Source of the DNA: Flagellimonas meridianipacifica
Lineage (GTDB): Bacteria; Bacteroidota; Bacteroidia; Flavobacteriales; Flavobacteriaceae
Reading direction: 5' to 3'
Length of the DNA stretch: 64,000 bases
Assembly (NCBI RefSeq): GCF_003001695.1
Contig: NZ_PVYX01000001.1
Span: 1,302,001-1,366,000 of the forward strand
The notes under the pieces: model-generated
What the model saw: the letters and a program-made list of their open reading frames with translations, nothing else
The model's database searches: none
Told to the model about the DNA's origin: nothing
In this document: positions 26,118 to 35,853 of the stretch, in pieces
Layout: each line of letters starts with the position of its first letter
How positions within the stretch are numbered: the stretch's first letter is position 1
Made by a program: the position numbers and the translations under genes

Positions 26118-26963
26118 TTACAATTGCTCTTTTTCGTTTATAAACTTATTTATGACATTCAAGGAATCTTCAGAATCTCGGCCAATCCAAAAAAGATGTC
26201 CCCATTCATTATTCAGTTCAACCAATGTTGAGTTATTTATCAATTCATGTGCATGAATAGCATGTTCAAGTGGAACACTATTGTCATACTTACTATGGAT
26301 TACAAGGCATGGAGCTTGTATCTTCTTAATTGACTCACTACTTATGTTTTGATTTAAATCATTTAAGAACCCTCTTTTTGAGCGATAGGCTTTTAGTGCT
26401 AGAATGAGTTCATCAATATCCTTTTTTCCAAGCTTTTGGCTTGGAAAGGTAGAGAACTGGGAAAAAAAGCTTTTGGCAATTATTCTTGGAAAAACCTTTG
26501 AAAAAAATCTAACCATTCCCCAAGTTACTCCTTCTATTTTCGGGTGAAAGATTATTTGGGCCGTTTTGTAAATCTTGTCTTTTGAGTCGAGCCATTTTTT
26601 CGAAACTGCCGAAGCAAGTATCAACTTTTCAACATAGTCGGGATATTCTTCGGCCAGCTTGATTGCCGTCAATCCACCCGCAGAGATGCCATAGATTATG
26701 GCTTTTTCAATGGAAAGGAATTTCATCAATTCCACGATTAGTTGCGCAGCTTTACTCGGTGTTTGATTGCCCGCTAAAGGTGTATTTCCATAACCCGGCC
26801 GCGAAGGTGTGAGCAAACGAAATTTTGATAGATCAAAGCTTTTATGAGTAAGTGTTTCATAACAGTTTGAATGTCCACCATGAACAAAAACAATTGGGTG
26901 TCCATTTCCAACAGAGCGGTATTCTATAACCCCATGCCTTGTATGTATTATTGAACTACTCAT
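26118..26963 (-). CDS. Alpha/beta-fold hydrolase
   Basis: 281 residues from the ATG at 26963 (MSSSIIHTRHGVIEYRSVG), the usual family start; an in-frame ATG at 27077 would add a 38-residue extension. HGGHSN is the oxyanion region, GISAGG the nucleophile elbow, and the catalytic His is in NEWGHLFWIG; Asp is in HSKYDNSVPLEHA. A monocistronic leftward gene. The substrate is unknown; nothing ties it to the neighbours. Confidence 0.82.
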   Translation of the reverse strand: MSSSIIHTRHGVIEYRSVGNGHPIVFVHGGHSNCYETLTHKSFDLSKFRLLTPSRPGYGNTPLAGNQTPSKAAQLIVELMKFLSIEKAIIYGISAGGLTAIKLAEEYPDYVEKLILASAVSKKWLDSKDKIYKTAQIIFHPKIEGVTWGMVRFFSKVFPRIIAKSFFSQFSTFPSQKLGKKDIDELILALKAYRSKRGFLNDLNQNISSESIKKIQAPCLVIHSKYDNSVPLEHAIHAHELINNSTLVELNNEWGHLFWIGRDSEDSLNVINKFINEKEQL

Positions 26964-27124
26964 TTTCTGTTTCTGTAAAGAAGTAAAACTAGTCTGTACC
27001 TGGCATATATTCGATGCTTGATTGAGATATTTTTTAAGAAGTTGAAAAATGTGCATTTCATCGAAAAAAAGTTCCAAATAAATCCGTAACCTCCCTAAAT
27101 CCCGTAAGTTTTAAAAACCTACCT

Positions 27125-27232
27125 ATGTCAAACTACCTTACTCTCCTAGGCTTTTTCGCGATTTGCTTTATTATAGGAAGCCTTTTTATTTATTTAAATG
27201 GCGATGAATCGGAAGATGGTTCTATCGAATAG
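27125..27232 (+). CDS. Small single-pass membrane peptide (35 aa, tentative)
   Basis: ATG at 27125 followed by 35 codons and TAG: a hydrophobic segment LTLLGFFAICFIIGSLFIY and an acidic tail NGDESEDGSIE. This amphipathic one-helix layout is typical of small membrane peptides, but the frame is short enough to arise by chance. No promoter or homologue can be claimed. Confidence 0.35.
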   Translation: MSNYLTLLGFFAICFIIGSLFIYLNGDESEDGSIE

Positions 27233-27410
27233 ATGTCGAAAATTCATGATGGCCCTAATCAACCTTTTCGGATAAAGTTGTCCTATTTTGAATTCTTTTA
27301 CCAAGTACTGTGATTGAAATTGAACGGTATAAGCCATTGTCTAAAATATAACTCAATCAACCACGTTATAGTTTAGTCTTCCTCAAGACCTTGAATCAAC
27401 CTACTTCCAA

Positions 27411-28424
27411 ATGGATGCTAACCCAAAGAGAACCACTTTGATTTCATCCTTGGTCAGAATCTCCAAGGAATGTAAATGGCCTTTTCTGGTCGCCATGATG
27501 ATTTTTGGAAATTTAATGGGCCAACAAAACCCCCAGTTTTCCCAATATCTACAGAATCCTTTTGTTATCAATCCGGCCATGACTGGGGTTGAAGACTATA
27601 TAGACCTTACCGCTGCTTACCGAAACCAGTGGACAGGCTTTGATGGTGCTCCCAGAACGGCAACATTTAGTTTCAATGCCTCATTACATTTGTTAAAGGC
27701 CCAACTCCAAAGAAAAGAAGGCGAATCACATCAGGGCATAGGCGCTTTTATCTACACGGATGATACAGGGCCGATTAAGCAAAGCGGGTTTTACGGAAGC
27801 TATGCGTATCACCTAAAAGTTTCTTCGGACTGGTTTGTATCCATGGGTGCTTTTGTCGGTGCAAATCAGTTTCGATATGACGCAAGCGACGCAATCCTTT
27901 TACAAAACCCCAATGATATTTTAGTGAATAGTTTTTCGGATTTCAATTTTGATATGAGCCTAGGGCTTTATGCTTATTCAGAATATCTTTTCCTAGGAGT
28001 GGGAGCCAATCAGATATTTGATAATGAGATACCCTACGATGTTGACAATGGTATACTGACTACTGATGGCCGCTTACAGCGAAATTTTAATTTTTTGGTT
28101 GGAAGCCGAATCAATCTAAGTACTGACTGGCAAATTGTGCCATCAGCTTTGATCAAAACCGTATCCAATGCACCCCTTCAATGGGATTTGGGTACGAAGT
28201 TGGTCTATGATAACAAGTTATGGGGAGGTATCGCCTACCGTAACCAAGACGCGGTGGTCGGCTTTTTTGGATTACGGTTCTCGAAAAACTTCTTGGTAAG
28301 TTACTCCTACGATTGGTCGATGACCGAGTTCAGCGGGCAACAGTCAGGAACGCATGAGGTAATCCTCGGTTACCGTTTTGATTTTGGTGAACAAAAATGT
28401 GCATGTCCAAAATATTCCCTGTAG
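27411..28424 (+). CDS. PorP/SprF-family type IX secretion outer-membrane protein
   Basis: 337 residues. The family signature QQNPQFSQYLQNPFVINPAM begins at ~38, after an unusually long N-terminus whose hydrophobic part (FLVAMMIFGNLMG) is the likely signal peptide. The rest has the beta-barrel alternation of the family (AAYRNQWTGFDGAPRTATFS; GGIAYRNQDAVVGFFGLRF) and ends YRFDFG plus a short tail. SprF-type proteins are needed for secretion and surface attachment of SprB-like proteins with type B C-terminal domains; the next gene, 1 bp downstream, encodes exactly such a protein. Confidence 0.92.
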   Translation: MDANPKRTTLISSLVRISKECKWPFLVAMMIFGNLMGQQNPQFSQYLQNPFVINPAMTGVEDYIDLTAAYRNQWTGFDGAPRTATFSFNASLHLLKAQLQRKEGESHQGIGAFIYTDDTGPIKQSGFYGSYAYHLKVSSDWFVSMGAFVGANQFRYDASDAILLQNPNDILVNSFSDFNFDMSLGLYAYSEYLFLGVGANQIFDNEIPYDVDNGILTTDGRLQRNFNFLVGSRINLSTDWQIVPSALIKTVSNAPLQWDLGTKLVYDNKLWGGIAYRNQDAVVGFFGLRFSKNFLVSYSYDWSMTEFSGQQSGTHEVILGYRFDFGEQKCACPKYSL

Positions 28425-28425
28425 T

Positions 28426-31400
28426 ATGATGTCAAACAAAAATAAAGTATTGCTGGGCCTTTGTCTGATTTTATGTACCGTGGTAGGCCATTCCCAAACG
28501 GATAATATGGATTTTGAGTTTGGAAACTTTGATAACTGGACTTTAGATATCGGTGTCCGAACCACTCCCAATAATGTGGACTGGAACGGTGCTCAGACCA
28601 ATGAGCTCAATACCCAAATTCGTATCATGAACCCGAGTGTTCCACCAATTGATGAATACGGACTATTGTGCTCACCCTCTCTCAACATTCCAACGGTCTT
28701 TCCTATGGGAGCCTTTTCTGCCCGAATTGGTGACAACCCTGGTGGGCGAAGAGCAGCACGCATCAGCCGTACGTTCACTGTCACCCCTGATGAGTCTTAC
28801 CTACAATATAGTTATGCGGTAATATTGGAAGAGCCTGGCCATACCCAAGAGAGCCAACCCAAGTTTGTGGTCAACATTAGGGACGACAATGGCAATATTG
28901 TCAATTGCGGTCAGTTCGAGGCCTTTGCGGGCCCAAACGCGGCAAGTCAGGGTTTTGTGGGATGTAACTATGACCGGGCCTATCGATGCGATTTCCCAAT
29001 TAGTGACTGCTCGGATTCCAACGCTTTACCTGGTTTTAATTTCCCTGTTCAAATATTGCCATGGACCAGTGGAGGGGCAGATTTGACCCCCTTTATTGGC
29101 CAACAGATTACCATAGAGTTCATTGCATTGGACTGTATGCTTGGAGGCCATGGCGGAACAGCCTATGTTGAGGCAACTGTGGAACCTCTTGAGATACAGG
29201 TGGAGGGACTCTGTTCCATGGGCCCCAATAACATTACGCTTACGGCCCCAATTGGATTTTCAGCATATGAATGGTCCACGGGTGAAACTACAAGAAGCAT
29301 TACCGTGAACGGGGCACAATTCGGGGACACTTTCTCTGTGGACTTGACGTCAAATACGGGCTGTGATACTTCTGCAAGTATTACCTTAGGTCCAGTTGCT
29401 GCTGCAACCATTGACCCCATACCAAACCAAGAAATTTGTGAGGGAGGGAGCGCTGTTATCTCTCCAACCGGAACCAATGTGGGTGATTTTTCATTTCCAG
29501 ATATTGGGGTTACGGGTAACTCTGCCGTGGTATCTCCAACAACCACGACCACATATACGGTTATCGCCCGTGACGAAAATGGATGCGATGGGGAATCAAC
29601 CACGGTCACCATAGATGTAATTCCATCCACAGAACCCCCTTTTCCAAACGCAGACTTTACCTTGGAACCGATTATCACCCAACAGTCAAATCCGTGTAAC
29701 ACGGTTCAGCTGAACAATCTATCAGGTTATTGTAAAAGTGATTTGACCTATCTTTGGGATTTTGGTGATGGCAGTCCTACAAGCACTGAACAGAATCCAC
29801 AACACACATTTCCCACTACCAATACGCCAACAACATATTATGTGACCTTGACGGTCACCTCGGCCAGTGATGGTCTGAGCGATACCATGACCCTTCCATT
29901 CACCACCTCCACCATTTTACCGAATTTCTATCTTTTGGAGGACTGCGGGACAGTGACCGTCACCAACATAAGTACAATCTGTGGAGCAACTTTTGACAAT
30001 TACCCTACCTTTTCCTATTCGTGGGATTTTGGGGATGGAACTCCTGTTGTTACCACCGATTCGGATACGGCTGAGTTCACCCATACATATACTGCTTCCG
30101 GTAATTATACCATAGAAGTAACAATGACGGACTCCAATAGTGGATTAGAGCTGACAGCAGAGCGACCGGTTAGGGTTACTGTGGGACTCCAGGCCGATTT
30201 TCAGTTTTATCCTGATTGCTACGACGTACAGTTTATAGATTTGTCCACCACTTGTGACCCAATTCAGACCTATTTGTGGGATTTTGGGGATGGCAATACC
30301 AGCAATGAAATGTCGCCATTGCATACCTATGCCACCGTGGGGCCTCATACAGTTACCTTGACCGTGAATGATGGGACGAATATTCTGAGTTATATGGAAA
30401 CCGTTCTTCTTGACCCGGATAACCCAGCTGCGGAGTTTGATTTTAATGTAGTATGTGATGTGGTCACTTTTACTGATTTTTCAAATAGTTGTGTACCGCT
30501 TACTTACCAATGGGATTTTGGCGATGGTAGTGCAATTGACACTACAGAGGACCCCATTCACATCTTTGAATATGGGAACACGTATGATGTAACCCTTACC
30601 ATCAATGATGGCACCCAGGACTATTCCATTACAAAGCAGATTTCAGTATTGAGTGCATTTGACTATCAAGACCCTCAGGATATGCAGGCTTGCTCGGATG
30701 TTGGTAACCCAGATTCTGGTGCTTTTGATTTCGCCCCGCAATCCGATTATATATTGGCCAATGTGGCCGCATCTGGACCTTTTGCTCCAGTGGTAACGTT
30801 TCATGGCACTCTTAACGATGCCGAGAACAATGCAAACTTACTTTTCAATGATTTTTCCAACACCGTAAATCCTCAAATCATTTATGCCCGTGTAGAAGAC
30901 AGCCAAGGGTGTTTTCAGACATTCCCTTTCAGTCTAAGGGTAGATGTATCACCAGTGGTCAATGCTTTGGATGATGTGGAACTTTGCTATTTGAGGGAGA
31001 ACAGCATTGGTTATGATCTTTCCCAGCTTAATGCAAGAGCCTTTGAAGGGTTGGACCAAAGCAACATTGAACTGACCTATCATCTTGATGAACAGGAAGC
31101 GCTTGATGATTTGAACAGTATTTTGAACATCGACCTTATTGCAGGTACCGATACACAAGTTTTTGTAAGGGCCGAAAATCGAGTAGCGCCTGAATGTTTC
31201 ACTGTGAGTTCGGTCAACTTGCGAATGGATAATGAAAACACCGATGTGGAGGACAGGTGTATGCCCTTTTTCTCGAATACCATGACCCCGAACGGTGATG
31301 GGGCCAATGATGTTTTCTACATTGAGAACATAGAAACCTTTCCGAACAATCAGCTCACTATTTATAATCGCTGGGGGCATGTAGTATTTGAAAGAGCGGG

Positions 31401-31527
31401 TTACTCAAACGACTGGGAAGGCACATACAAGGGTAAACCTTTACCTGTAGGAACCTATTATTACTATATCAGATTGAATGACCCGGACAACCGTTCTCAT
31501 TCCGGATATGTGACCATTTTGAGGTAA
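28426..31527 (+). CDS. PKD-repeat protein with gliding-motility/type IX secretion C-terminal domain
   Basis: 1033 residues from ATG 28426, 1 bp after the SprF-family stop, with a signal peptide (ends VVGHSQ). An N-terminal lectin-like domain has several Cys. PYLKD-like Ig segments lie at ~270-400. Four PKD domains show the WDFGDG core at ~441, ~531, ~616 and ~694. The last ~85 residues (MTPNGDGANDVF, LTIYNRWGHVVFE, WEGTYKGKPLPVGTYYYYI) are the gliding-motility-associated (type B) C-terminal domain, the type IX secretion signal. It should be a surface adhesin or motility-type protein exported by T9SS and docked via the adjacent SprF-like protein. Confidence 0.93.
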   Translation: MMSNKNKVLLGLCLILCTVVGHSQTDNMDFEFGNFDNWTLDIGVRTTPNNVDWNGAQTNELNTQIRIMNPSVPPIDEYGLLCSPSLNIPTVFPMGAFSARIGDNPGGRRAARISRTFTVTPDESYLQYSYAVILEEPGHTQESQPKFVVNIRDDNGNIVNCGQFEAFAGPNAASQGFVGCNYDRAYRCDFPISDCSDSNALPGFNFPVQILPWTSGGADLTPFIGQQITIEFIALDCMLGGHGGTAYVEATVEPLEIQVEGLCSMGPNNITLTAPIGFSAYEWSTGETTRSITVNGAQFGDTFSVDLTSNTGCDTSASITLGPVAAATIDPIPNQEICEGGSAVISPTGTNVGDFSFPDIGVTGNSAVVSPTTTTTYTVIARDENGCDGESTTVTIDVIPSTEPPFPNADFTLEPIITQQSNPCNTVQLNNLSGYCKSDLTYLWDFGDGSPTSTEQNPQHTFPTTNTPTTYYVTLTVTSASDGLSDTMTLPFTTSTILPNFYLLEDCGTVTVTNISTICGATFDNYPTFSYSWDFGDGTPVVTTDSDTAEFTHTYTASGNYTIEVTMTDSNSGLELTAERPVRVTVGLQADFQFYPDCYDVQFIDLSTTCDPIQTYLWDFGDGNTSNEMSPLHTYATVGPHTVTLTVNDGTNILSYMETVLLDPDNPAAEFDFNVVCDVVTFTDFSNSCVPLTYQWDFGDGSAIDTTEDPIHIFEYGNTYDVTLTINDGTQDYSITKQISVLSAFDYQDPQDMQACSDVGNPDSGAFDFAPQSDYILANVAASGPFAPVVTFHGTLNDAENNANLLFNDFSNTVNPQIIYARVEDSQGCFQTFPFSLRVDVSPVVNALDDVELCYLRENSIGYDLSQLNARAFEGLDQSNIELTYHLDEQEALDDLNSILNIDLIAGTDTQVFVRAENRVAPECFTVSSVNLRMDNENTDVEDRCMPFFSNTMTPNGDGANDVFYIENIETFPNNQLTIYNRWGHVVFERAGYSNDWEGTYKGKPLPVGTYYYYIRLNDPDNRSHSGYVTILR

Positions 31528-31642
31528 CTCCCTTCCTTCATAAATACAATTCTTTAAGGTCAACTAGTGTTGAAGACCTAAGGTTTCTATGGTACTAAGG
31601 ATGCCATCATGGTCATCATCAATAATTAAGGTACAGAACGTT

Positions 31643-31674
31643 AAAAGCCCATCACAACTTTAGGCTTTTCATTT
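31643..31674 (+). terminator. Possible terminator of the PorP/PKD operon
   Basis: AAAAGCC / GGCTTTT stem with a 13-nt loop followed by CATTTTT, about 115 bp downstream of the PKD gene. The large loop makes it moderate evidence. Confidence 0.4.
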
Positions 31675-31724
31675 TTACCTAAAGATGACTATGCAGGAGA
31701 CATTTAGTATGACCAAAAATGTAT

Positions 31725-31767
31725 TGATAAATATCAGATGAGTCCACACCAAGGGTTATTATATTTG
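31725..31767 (+). promoter_or_regulatory. FNR-type box and promoter of cls
   Basis: TGATAAATATCA (31725-31736), 23-nt spacer, then TATATTTG (31760-31767), a perfect TAnnTTTG -7 element. Start codon at 31788. The leftmost of fifteen such boxes. Confidence 0.75.
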
Positions 31768-31787
31768 ATGGAACCTTTCTTTGTCTG

Positions 31788-33194
31788 ATGTTGTTCGTAA
31801 CCCTAATCGTTGTTTATATCCTTGTCTCCCTTGTATTGGTTATAGGCATATTGATAAATGGTGTTAGACCTGCTAAAACTTTGGCTTGGCTATTGGCAAT
31901 ATTTACCATACCCGTTGGTGGTATCTTGTTTTATCTCCTGTTGGGAAGAAATCGTAGAAAGAACAAATTGTTTCCATTGCAAAACGATTTCCTTAAGGAA
32001 ATCAATTTTGATGATACCCCACCTGAAGATTCTCGTTTGGATATTGAGGGGAAGACAACGGAATTAATAAAAAGAACAAGCGATTATCCCTTAACTCAAC
32101 GAAATAGGGTTACCATTCTTAATAATGGCCAAGAAACATTTGAGTCCATATTTTCTGCCTTAGAAATGGCAACAGGACATATCCATATTCAATACTACAT
32201 TTTTGAGGAGGGCCAGTTGGCGAGTAGATTGTTAGAGGTTTTTAGAACAAAGGTTCAAGAAGGTGTTGAGGTTCGCCTTTTGTATGATGGTATTGGAAGT
32301 TATTCCTTAAGTAAAAGCTACATAAGGGCTCTGAAAAATACGGGTGTTGAGGTCCATCAGTTCCTTCCTTTTCGATTTGGCAGGTTTTTATCTTCACTCA
32401 ATTATAGAAATCACAGAAAAATAATCATTGTTGACGGTGAAATAGGATTTACCGGAGGGATAAATATTTCCGATAAATATCTTCGGGGTGAAGATGTTGA
32501 AGGAAACTGGAGGGACACACATCTCAGAATAGATGGTGAAGCGGCTTTTTTACTGGATACGGTATTTGCTGTGGATTGGTATCTGGCTTCGGGTAATAAA
32601 GTGATTATCAAAAAGCAACCGAAAGATATACAAGTAAGTTCTGGAAACAATCTTGTACAAATAGTGCCCAGTGGCCCTGATGATGATTTCGCCACAATGG
32701 AACAGGTATATTTATCAATCATCAACAACGCCAAACAAAGTGTATTCATATACAACCCATACATCATCCCTAATTATGCAATGTTGCAAAGTTTGAAAAC
32801 GGCTGCTTTAAGCGGATTGGATGTGAGATTGATAATGTCGGAGAGTACGGACATTAAACTTGTGGATTGGTGCGTACGGGCATATTTTGAATCGTATTTA
32901 AAGGCTGGAATCAAGCTTTATTTATATCCCAAAGGTTTTATGCACAGCAAGGTTGTGATTATTGACGATAACTTGGTCAGCGTGGGAACAGCAAACCTGG
33001 ACGATAGAAGCTTACATCAGAATTATGAAGTAAATGCCCTGGTTTATGACAAACGGATTTGTCAACAAATGAAGGAACAGTTCTTAGTGGATTGTGAAAA
33101 ATCCATTAGGTTGAATTATGAAGAGTATAAACAGAGAGGTTGGCCAACTAGGATACTGGAAGGGACGGCAAAACTGATGAGTCCGTTGTTATGA
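31788..33194 (+). CDS. cls: Cardiolipin synthase
   Basis: 468 residues with two N-terminal membrane helices (LFVTLIVVYILVSLVLVIGI; TLAWLLAIFTIPVGGILFYL) followed by GRNRRKN. Two phospholipase D HKD motifs: HRKIIIVDGEIGFTGGINIS (~206) and HSKVVIIDDNLVSVGTANLD (~385). It condenses two phosphatidylglycerols to cardiolipin in the inner membrane. It is preceded by a perfect FNR-type box/-7 pair and so appears to belong to the stress island; it converges with, and overlaps by 6 bp, the D-lactate dehydrogenase gene. Confidence 0.93.
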   Translation: MLFVTLIVVYILVSLVLVIGILINGVRPAKTLAWLLAIFTIPVGGILFYLLLGRNRRKNKLFPLQNDFLKEINFDDTPPEDSRLDIEGKTTELIKRTSDYPLTQRNRVTILNNGQETFESIFSALEMATGHIHIQYYIFEEGQLASRLLEVFRTKVQEGVEVRLLYDGIGSYSLSKSYIRALKNTGVEVHQFLPFRFGRFLSSLNYRNHRKIIIVDGEIGFTGGINISDKYLRGEDVEGNWRDTHLRIDGEAAFLLDTVFAVDWYLASGNKVIIKKQPKDIQVSSGNNLVQIVPSGPDDDFATMEQVYLSIINNAKQSVFIYNPYIIPNYAMLQSLKTAALSGLDVRLIMSESTDIKLVDWCVRAYFESYLKAGIKLYLYPKGFMHSKVVIIDDNLVSVGTANLDDRSLHQNYEVNALVYDKRICQQMKEQFLVDCEKSIRLNYEEYKQRGWPTRILEGTAKLMSPLL

Positions 33195-34196
33195 GATTAT
33201 GGTTTCAAAGCCCAACTCGTTTCTGCATCCTTTGTTTTCTTCCCAACAATTGATGTTATAGATTGTGGTTTCAGCTATATTACCAATGGCTTCTTTGGTC
33301 ATGAATGCTTGATGTGGGGTCAATAAAACATTTGGTAGTTCCAATAGTTCCAACAACAGAGGATCATTGATACCATTCTTGGTGTTGTCTCTAAAGAAAA
33401 CACCCCTTTCGGATTCGTAAACATCCGTTGCGTAGGCTTTAAGCGTTCCATTTTTAAGTGCTTCAAGAAGTGCCCTGGTCTTCACAACTGCCCCTCTAGC
33501 CGTATTTACCAAAGTAGTTCCCTTCTTCATTTTTTGGAACAACTTTTCGTCAAACATATAATGGGTTTCATAGGTCAGTGGAACATTGATACTAATAATT
33601 GACGCAGTGCTACAGAGTGTATCCAAATCCATATATTCTAAATCGTATTCACTTTCCAAATAGTGGTTGACCTTGAGGTCATTGGCAATTACCTTACAAC
33701 CAAAGGCGTGAAACAGTTTTACCAAAATAGAGCCAATTCTTCCTGTGCCCACCACACCAACTGTTTTACCATGAAGGTTACTTCCCATGAGTTGGTCCAG
33801 GAGAAAATTGTTATTGTTTACCTGGTTATTGGCTTGTATTATTTTTCTGTTCAACGCCAAAAGCAAGCCCATGGCATGCTCTGCAATGGCATGGGGAGAG
33901 TAGTCAGGAGCATTTGCCACCCTAAGTCCTATTCGTTTTGCTGATTTTAAACTCACGTTGTTGTAACCTGTCGACCTTAGACTGATAAATTTAACCCCAA
34001 GGTCCTTAAGTATTTCTAGGACAATTAAGGAAGCATCATCACCAGAAAAAATAGAGATTACATCGTAACCAGCAGCCAAAACCGCAGTTGTACTATCCAA
34101 AGATTCCTTGATAAACCTAACTTTATGCTTACCATCATTTGCTTTTAGCAATGGCTCTTTTTCAAATTCCTTTGTGCTATAAACCAGTAATTTCAT
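33189..34196 (-). CDS. ldhA: D-lactate dehydrogenase (D-2-hydroxyacid dehydrogenase family)
   Basis: 335 residues. The NAD-binding fingerprint is GVVGTGRIGS (~148); catalytic Arg in VNTARGAVV, Glu in TDVYESERG and His in LTPHQAF are all present, and SPHAIAEHAMGLLLALNRK fits the fermentative LdhA group. It reduces pyruvate to D-lactate, regenerating NAD+. Its start overlaps the lipoprotein gene by 20 bp, placing it at the end of an Hsp20-led leftward gene run whose promoter carries an FNR-type box. A fermentative enzyme in this position supports an oxygen/energy-limitation role for the island. Confidence 0.88.
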   Translation of the reverse strand: MKLLVYSTKEFEKEPLLKANDGKHKVRFIKESLDSTTAVLAAGYDVISIFSGDDASLIVLEILKDLGVKFISLRSTGYNNVSLKSAKRIGLRVANAPDYSPHAIAEHAMGLLLALNRKIIQANNQVNNNNFLLDQLMGSNLHGKTVGVVGTGRIGSILVKLFHAFGCKVIANDLKVNHYLESEYDLEYMDLDTLCSTASIISINVPLTYETHYMFDEKLFQKMKKGTTLVNTARGAVVKTRALLEALKNGTLKAYATDVYESERGVFFRDNTKNGINDPLLLELLELPNVLLTPHQAFMTKEAIGNIAETTIYNINCWEENKGCRNELGFETIIS

Positions 34197-34833
34197 TTGC
34201 GAGCTTTTTACGAAAGATTAAATCCTGCTCCTTTAAAGCGAACACCACCAGTTTCACATAGTCGTCCACAGTTTTATCAATATCCACCGGGTCCGTGATT
34301 TCTATATTTCCTCTCCAAATGAGTTGTCGCTCTTTGCCAAAACAAATACAGTATAAGGAGGTTTCGGCTTGATAGACGGTATATTCATCGTAATACCCAT
34401 TCTCGTAATAAATGGATTGATGTTCCAAATAATCATAACTGAAGGTATCAAAGAACCTATCCGTGTCCGACATTCGTTTTTTGAATGACTGCTTATTTTC
34501 GGAACCAATAATCTTCGTGAACAGGATGGCATCAAAATCCTTGTTTAGAAGTTGTAGTTCAACTTCGGACAATTCTTCTTCGGATTTTTCTGAAGAGGTG
34601 AATTCTACATCAAAAAGGTCAATACTTCGGAAAGACTCTATATTTCTTTTGTCAAACTCCTTCTGGAGTTTGGTTTCAAACTTGACGCGTGCTTCCTCAT
34701 TGGCGGTCATTCCCACAATCAATACTTTGTTGGCGTCGAATATTACGATTTCAGGGTTTTTCCAGTTGTTGACCAAACTGGTAGATGTACAACCCGATAT
34801 AAGTATTGCCAGTATTGAAAGAAGTCTTTTCAT
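34177..34833 (-). CDS. Putative lipoprotein of unknown function
   Basis: 218 residues. The N-terminus LLSILAILISGC is a lipoprotein signal with lipobox Cys-15. The early mature part STSLVNNWKNPEIV followed by KVLIVGMTANEEARVKFETK resembles Bacteroidota lipoproteins of unknown function with a TolB-like/DUF4136-like alpha/beta start. The C-terminal half is rich in Tyr and acidic residues. It overlaps the LDH gene and lies 48 bp from the helical gene upstream. Confidence 0.72.
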   Translation of the reverse strand: MKRLLSILAILISGCTSTSLVNNWKNPEIVIFDANKVLIVGMTANEEARVKFETKLQKEFDKRNIESFRSIDLFDVEFTSSEKSEEELSEVELQLLNKDFDAILFTKIIGSENKQSFKKRMSDTDRFFDTFSYDYLEHQSIYYENGYYDEYTVYQAETSLYCICFGKERQLIWRGNIEITDPVDIDKTVDDYVKLVVFALKEQDLIFRKKLANEITGL

Positions 34834-34881
34834 GTTTATGGTATTTGGTTTATCTAGGTGGGTGCAATTGTTGCCCCTAGG

Positions 34882-35328
34882 TTAACTAAGCAGTTTTTTC
34901 TGCTTTTTCTTCTTCTTCATGATTTCAGATATCACCTTGAAGATATACGACTTGGCAACTTGATACTTTTCGAGGTGTGTTACCATCTCTTTAGCTAATC
35001 TTTTGTGCGTTTCCAAGTAGGCACTTTCCATTTTGATTTGATCAACATCATCAACCATAATGATTAATTGATTCTCATGCAATTGTATTTTTTTGTGTAA
35101 TAGTTGTGTGTTTTTCTTAGAGGTAAGAAGCGCATCAAAAGAATCTTTCACCTGATTGAAAAAGTTACCATCCAGCAAATCCAGCGTATAATCCTTTACA
35201 ACATTATCCAAGAACTGTTGTTCATCTTTGATAAATTCAAGTTGGGATAACCATCGCCTTGATTCCTTATGCATTTCATCCGCACTGAACCATTCTTGAT
35301 AATGTTCTCTTCTATCGATTTTTTTCAT
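34882..35328 (-). CDS. Helical protein of unknown function, paralogue of 35915-36334
   Basis: 148 residues from ATG 35328 (MKKIDRREHYQEWFSADEM); a frame extension to 35364 crosses the spacer after Hsp20 and is less likely. Almost entirely alpha-helical and charged, ending in a Lys-rich tail. The segment RRWLSQLEFIKDEQQFLDN aligns with KWKSNIEFIDDEMTFINGL in the protein encoded at 35915-36334, so the two are paralogues flanking the Hsp20 gene. I do not recognise the family. It probably acts with Hsp20 or the stress island. Confidence 0.7.
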   Translation of the reverse strand: MKKIDRREHYQEWFSADEMHKESRRWLSQLEFIKDEQQFLDNVVKDYTLDLLDGNFFNQVKDSFDALLTSKKNTQLLHKKIQLHENQLIIMVDDVDQIKMESAYLETHKRLAKEMVTHLEKYQVAKSYIFKVISEIMKKKKKQKKLLS

Positions 35329-35376
35329 GATTGCAAGATTTAGGCGGTAAATACCTTTATTCACCGCCTTGATTAA

Positions 35377-35817
35377 TTAAACAACCTCAATAATGCGTTT
35401 GGGCTTTTCCTTCGCCTCTTCCATTTTTAAAAGGTGCATTTTCAAAATCCCGTCTTTATAGGTGGCTTTTACCTCTTTACTCTGATCTACCGCACTGGGA
35501 AGTTGCATACTTCGTCTAAAACTATTGTAGTTGAACTCCTGTCGAGTGTAAGCTTCTTCTTCTTTCGTTTCTTCTTTGGTTTTTTGAGCAGAGACTTCAA
35601 GAAGATCGTCTTTCATAGTGATTTCAAAATCCTTTTTATCGAAGCCCGGTGCCGCAAGTTCAATTTCGAAATCATCTTGACGTTCTTTAACGTTCATTGC
35701 CGGCAACGATTTTTCCAGATTAAAGAAATCATCGTTGATGAAGGTGTCGCGATTAAAAAAATCGACTAGGTTTTCATTCCAAGGGAATCTGTTTCTGTTA
35801 AATCTAACAAGTGACAT
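35377..35817 (-). CDS. Hsp20/alpha-crystallin small heat-shock protein
   Basis: 146 residues. The alpha-crystallin domain runs from ~38 (PAMNVKERQDDFEIELAAPG, FEITMKDDLLEVSAQKT) to ~130, including AYKDGIL-like ATYKDGILKMHL with the GIL/GVL core, and ends in a short tail with IIEVV replacing the classical IxI motif. An ATP-independent holdase chaperone. It is first in a leftward run with a helical protein, a lipoprotein and D-LDH, and is preceded by a TGATGTAAATCA box 68 bp upstream. Confidence 0.93.
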   Translation of the reverse strand: MSLVRFNRNRFPWNENLVDFFNRDTFINDDFFNLEKSLPAMNVKERQDDFEIELAAPGFDKKDFEITMKDDLLEVSAQKTKEETKEEEAYTRQEFNYNSFRRSMQLPSAVDQSKEVKATYKDGILKMHLLKMEEAKEKPKRIIEVV

Positions 35818-35853
35818 AATTATAATATTTAAGATTAATGAATTTGATTTGGA

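Noticed and set aside
29163..29702. 179-codon frame antisense to the PKD protein
   Set aside because: A shadow of the strong coding frame on the other strand; no start context or homology pattern.
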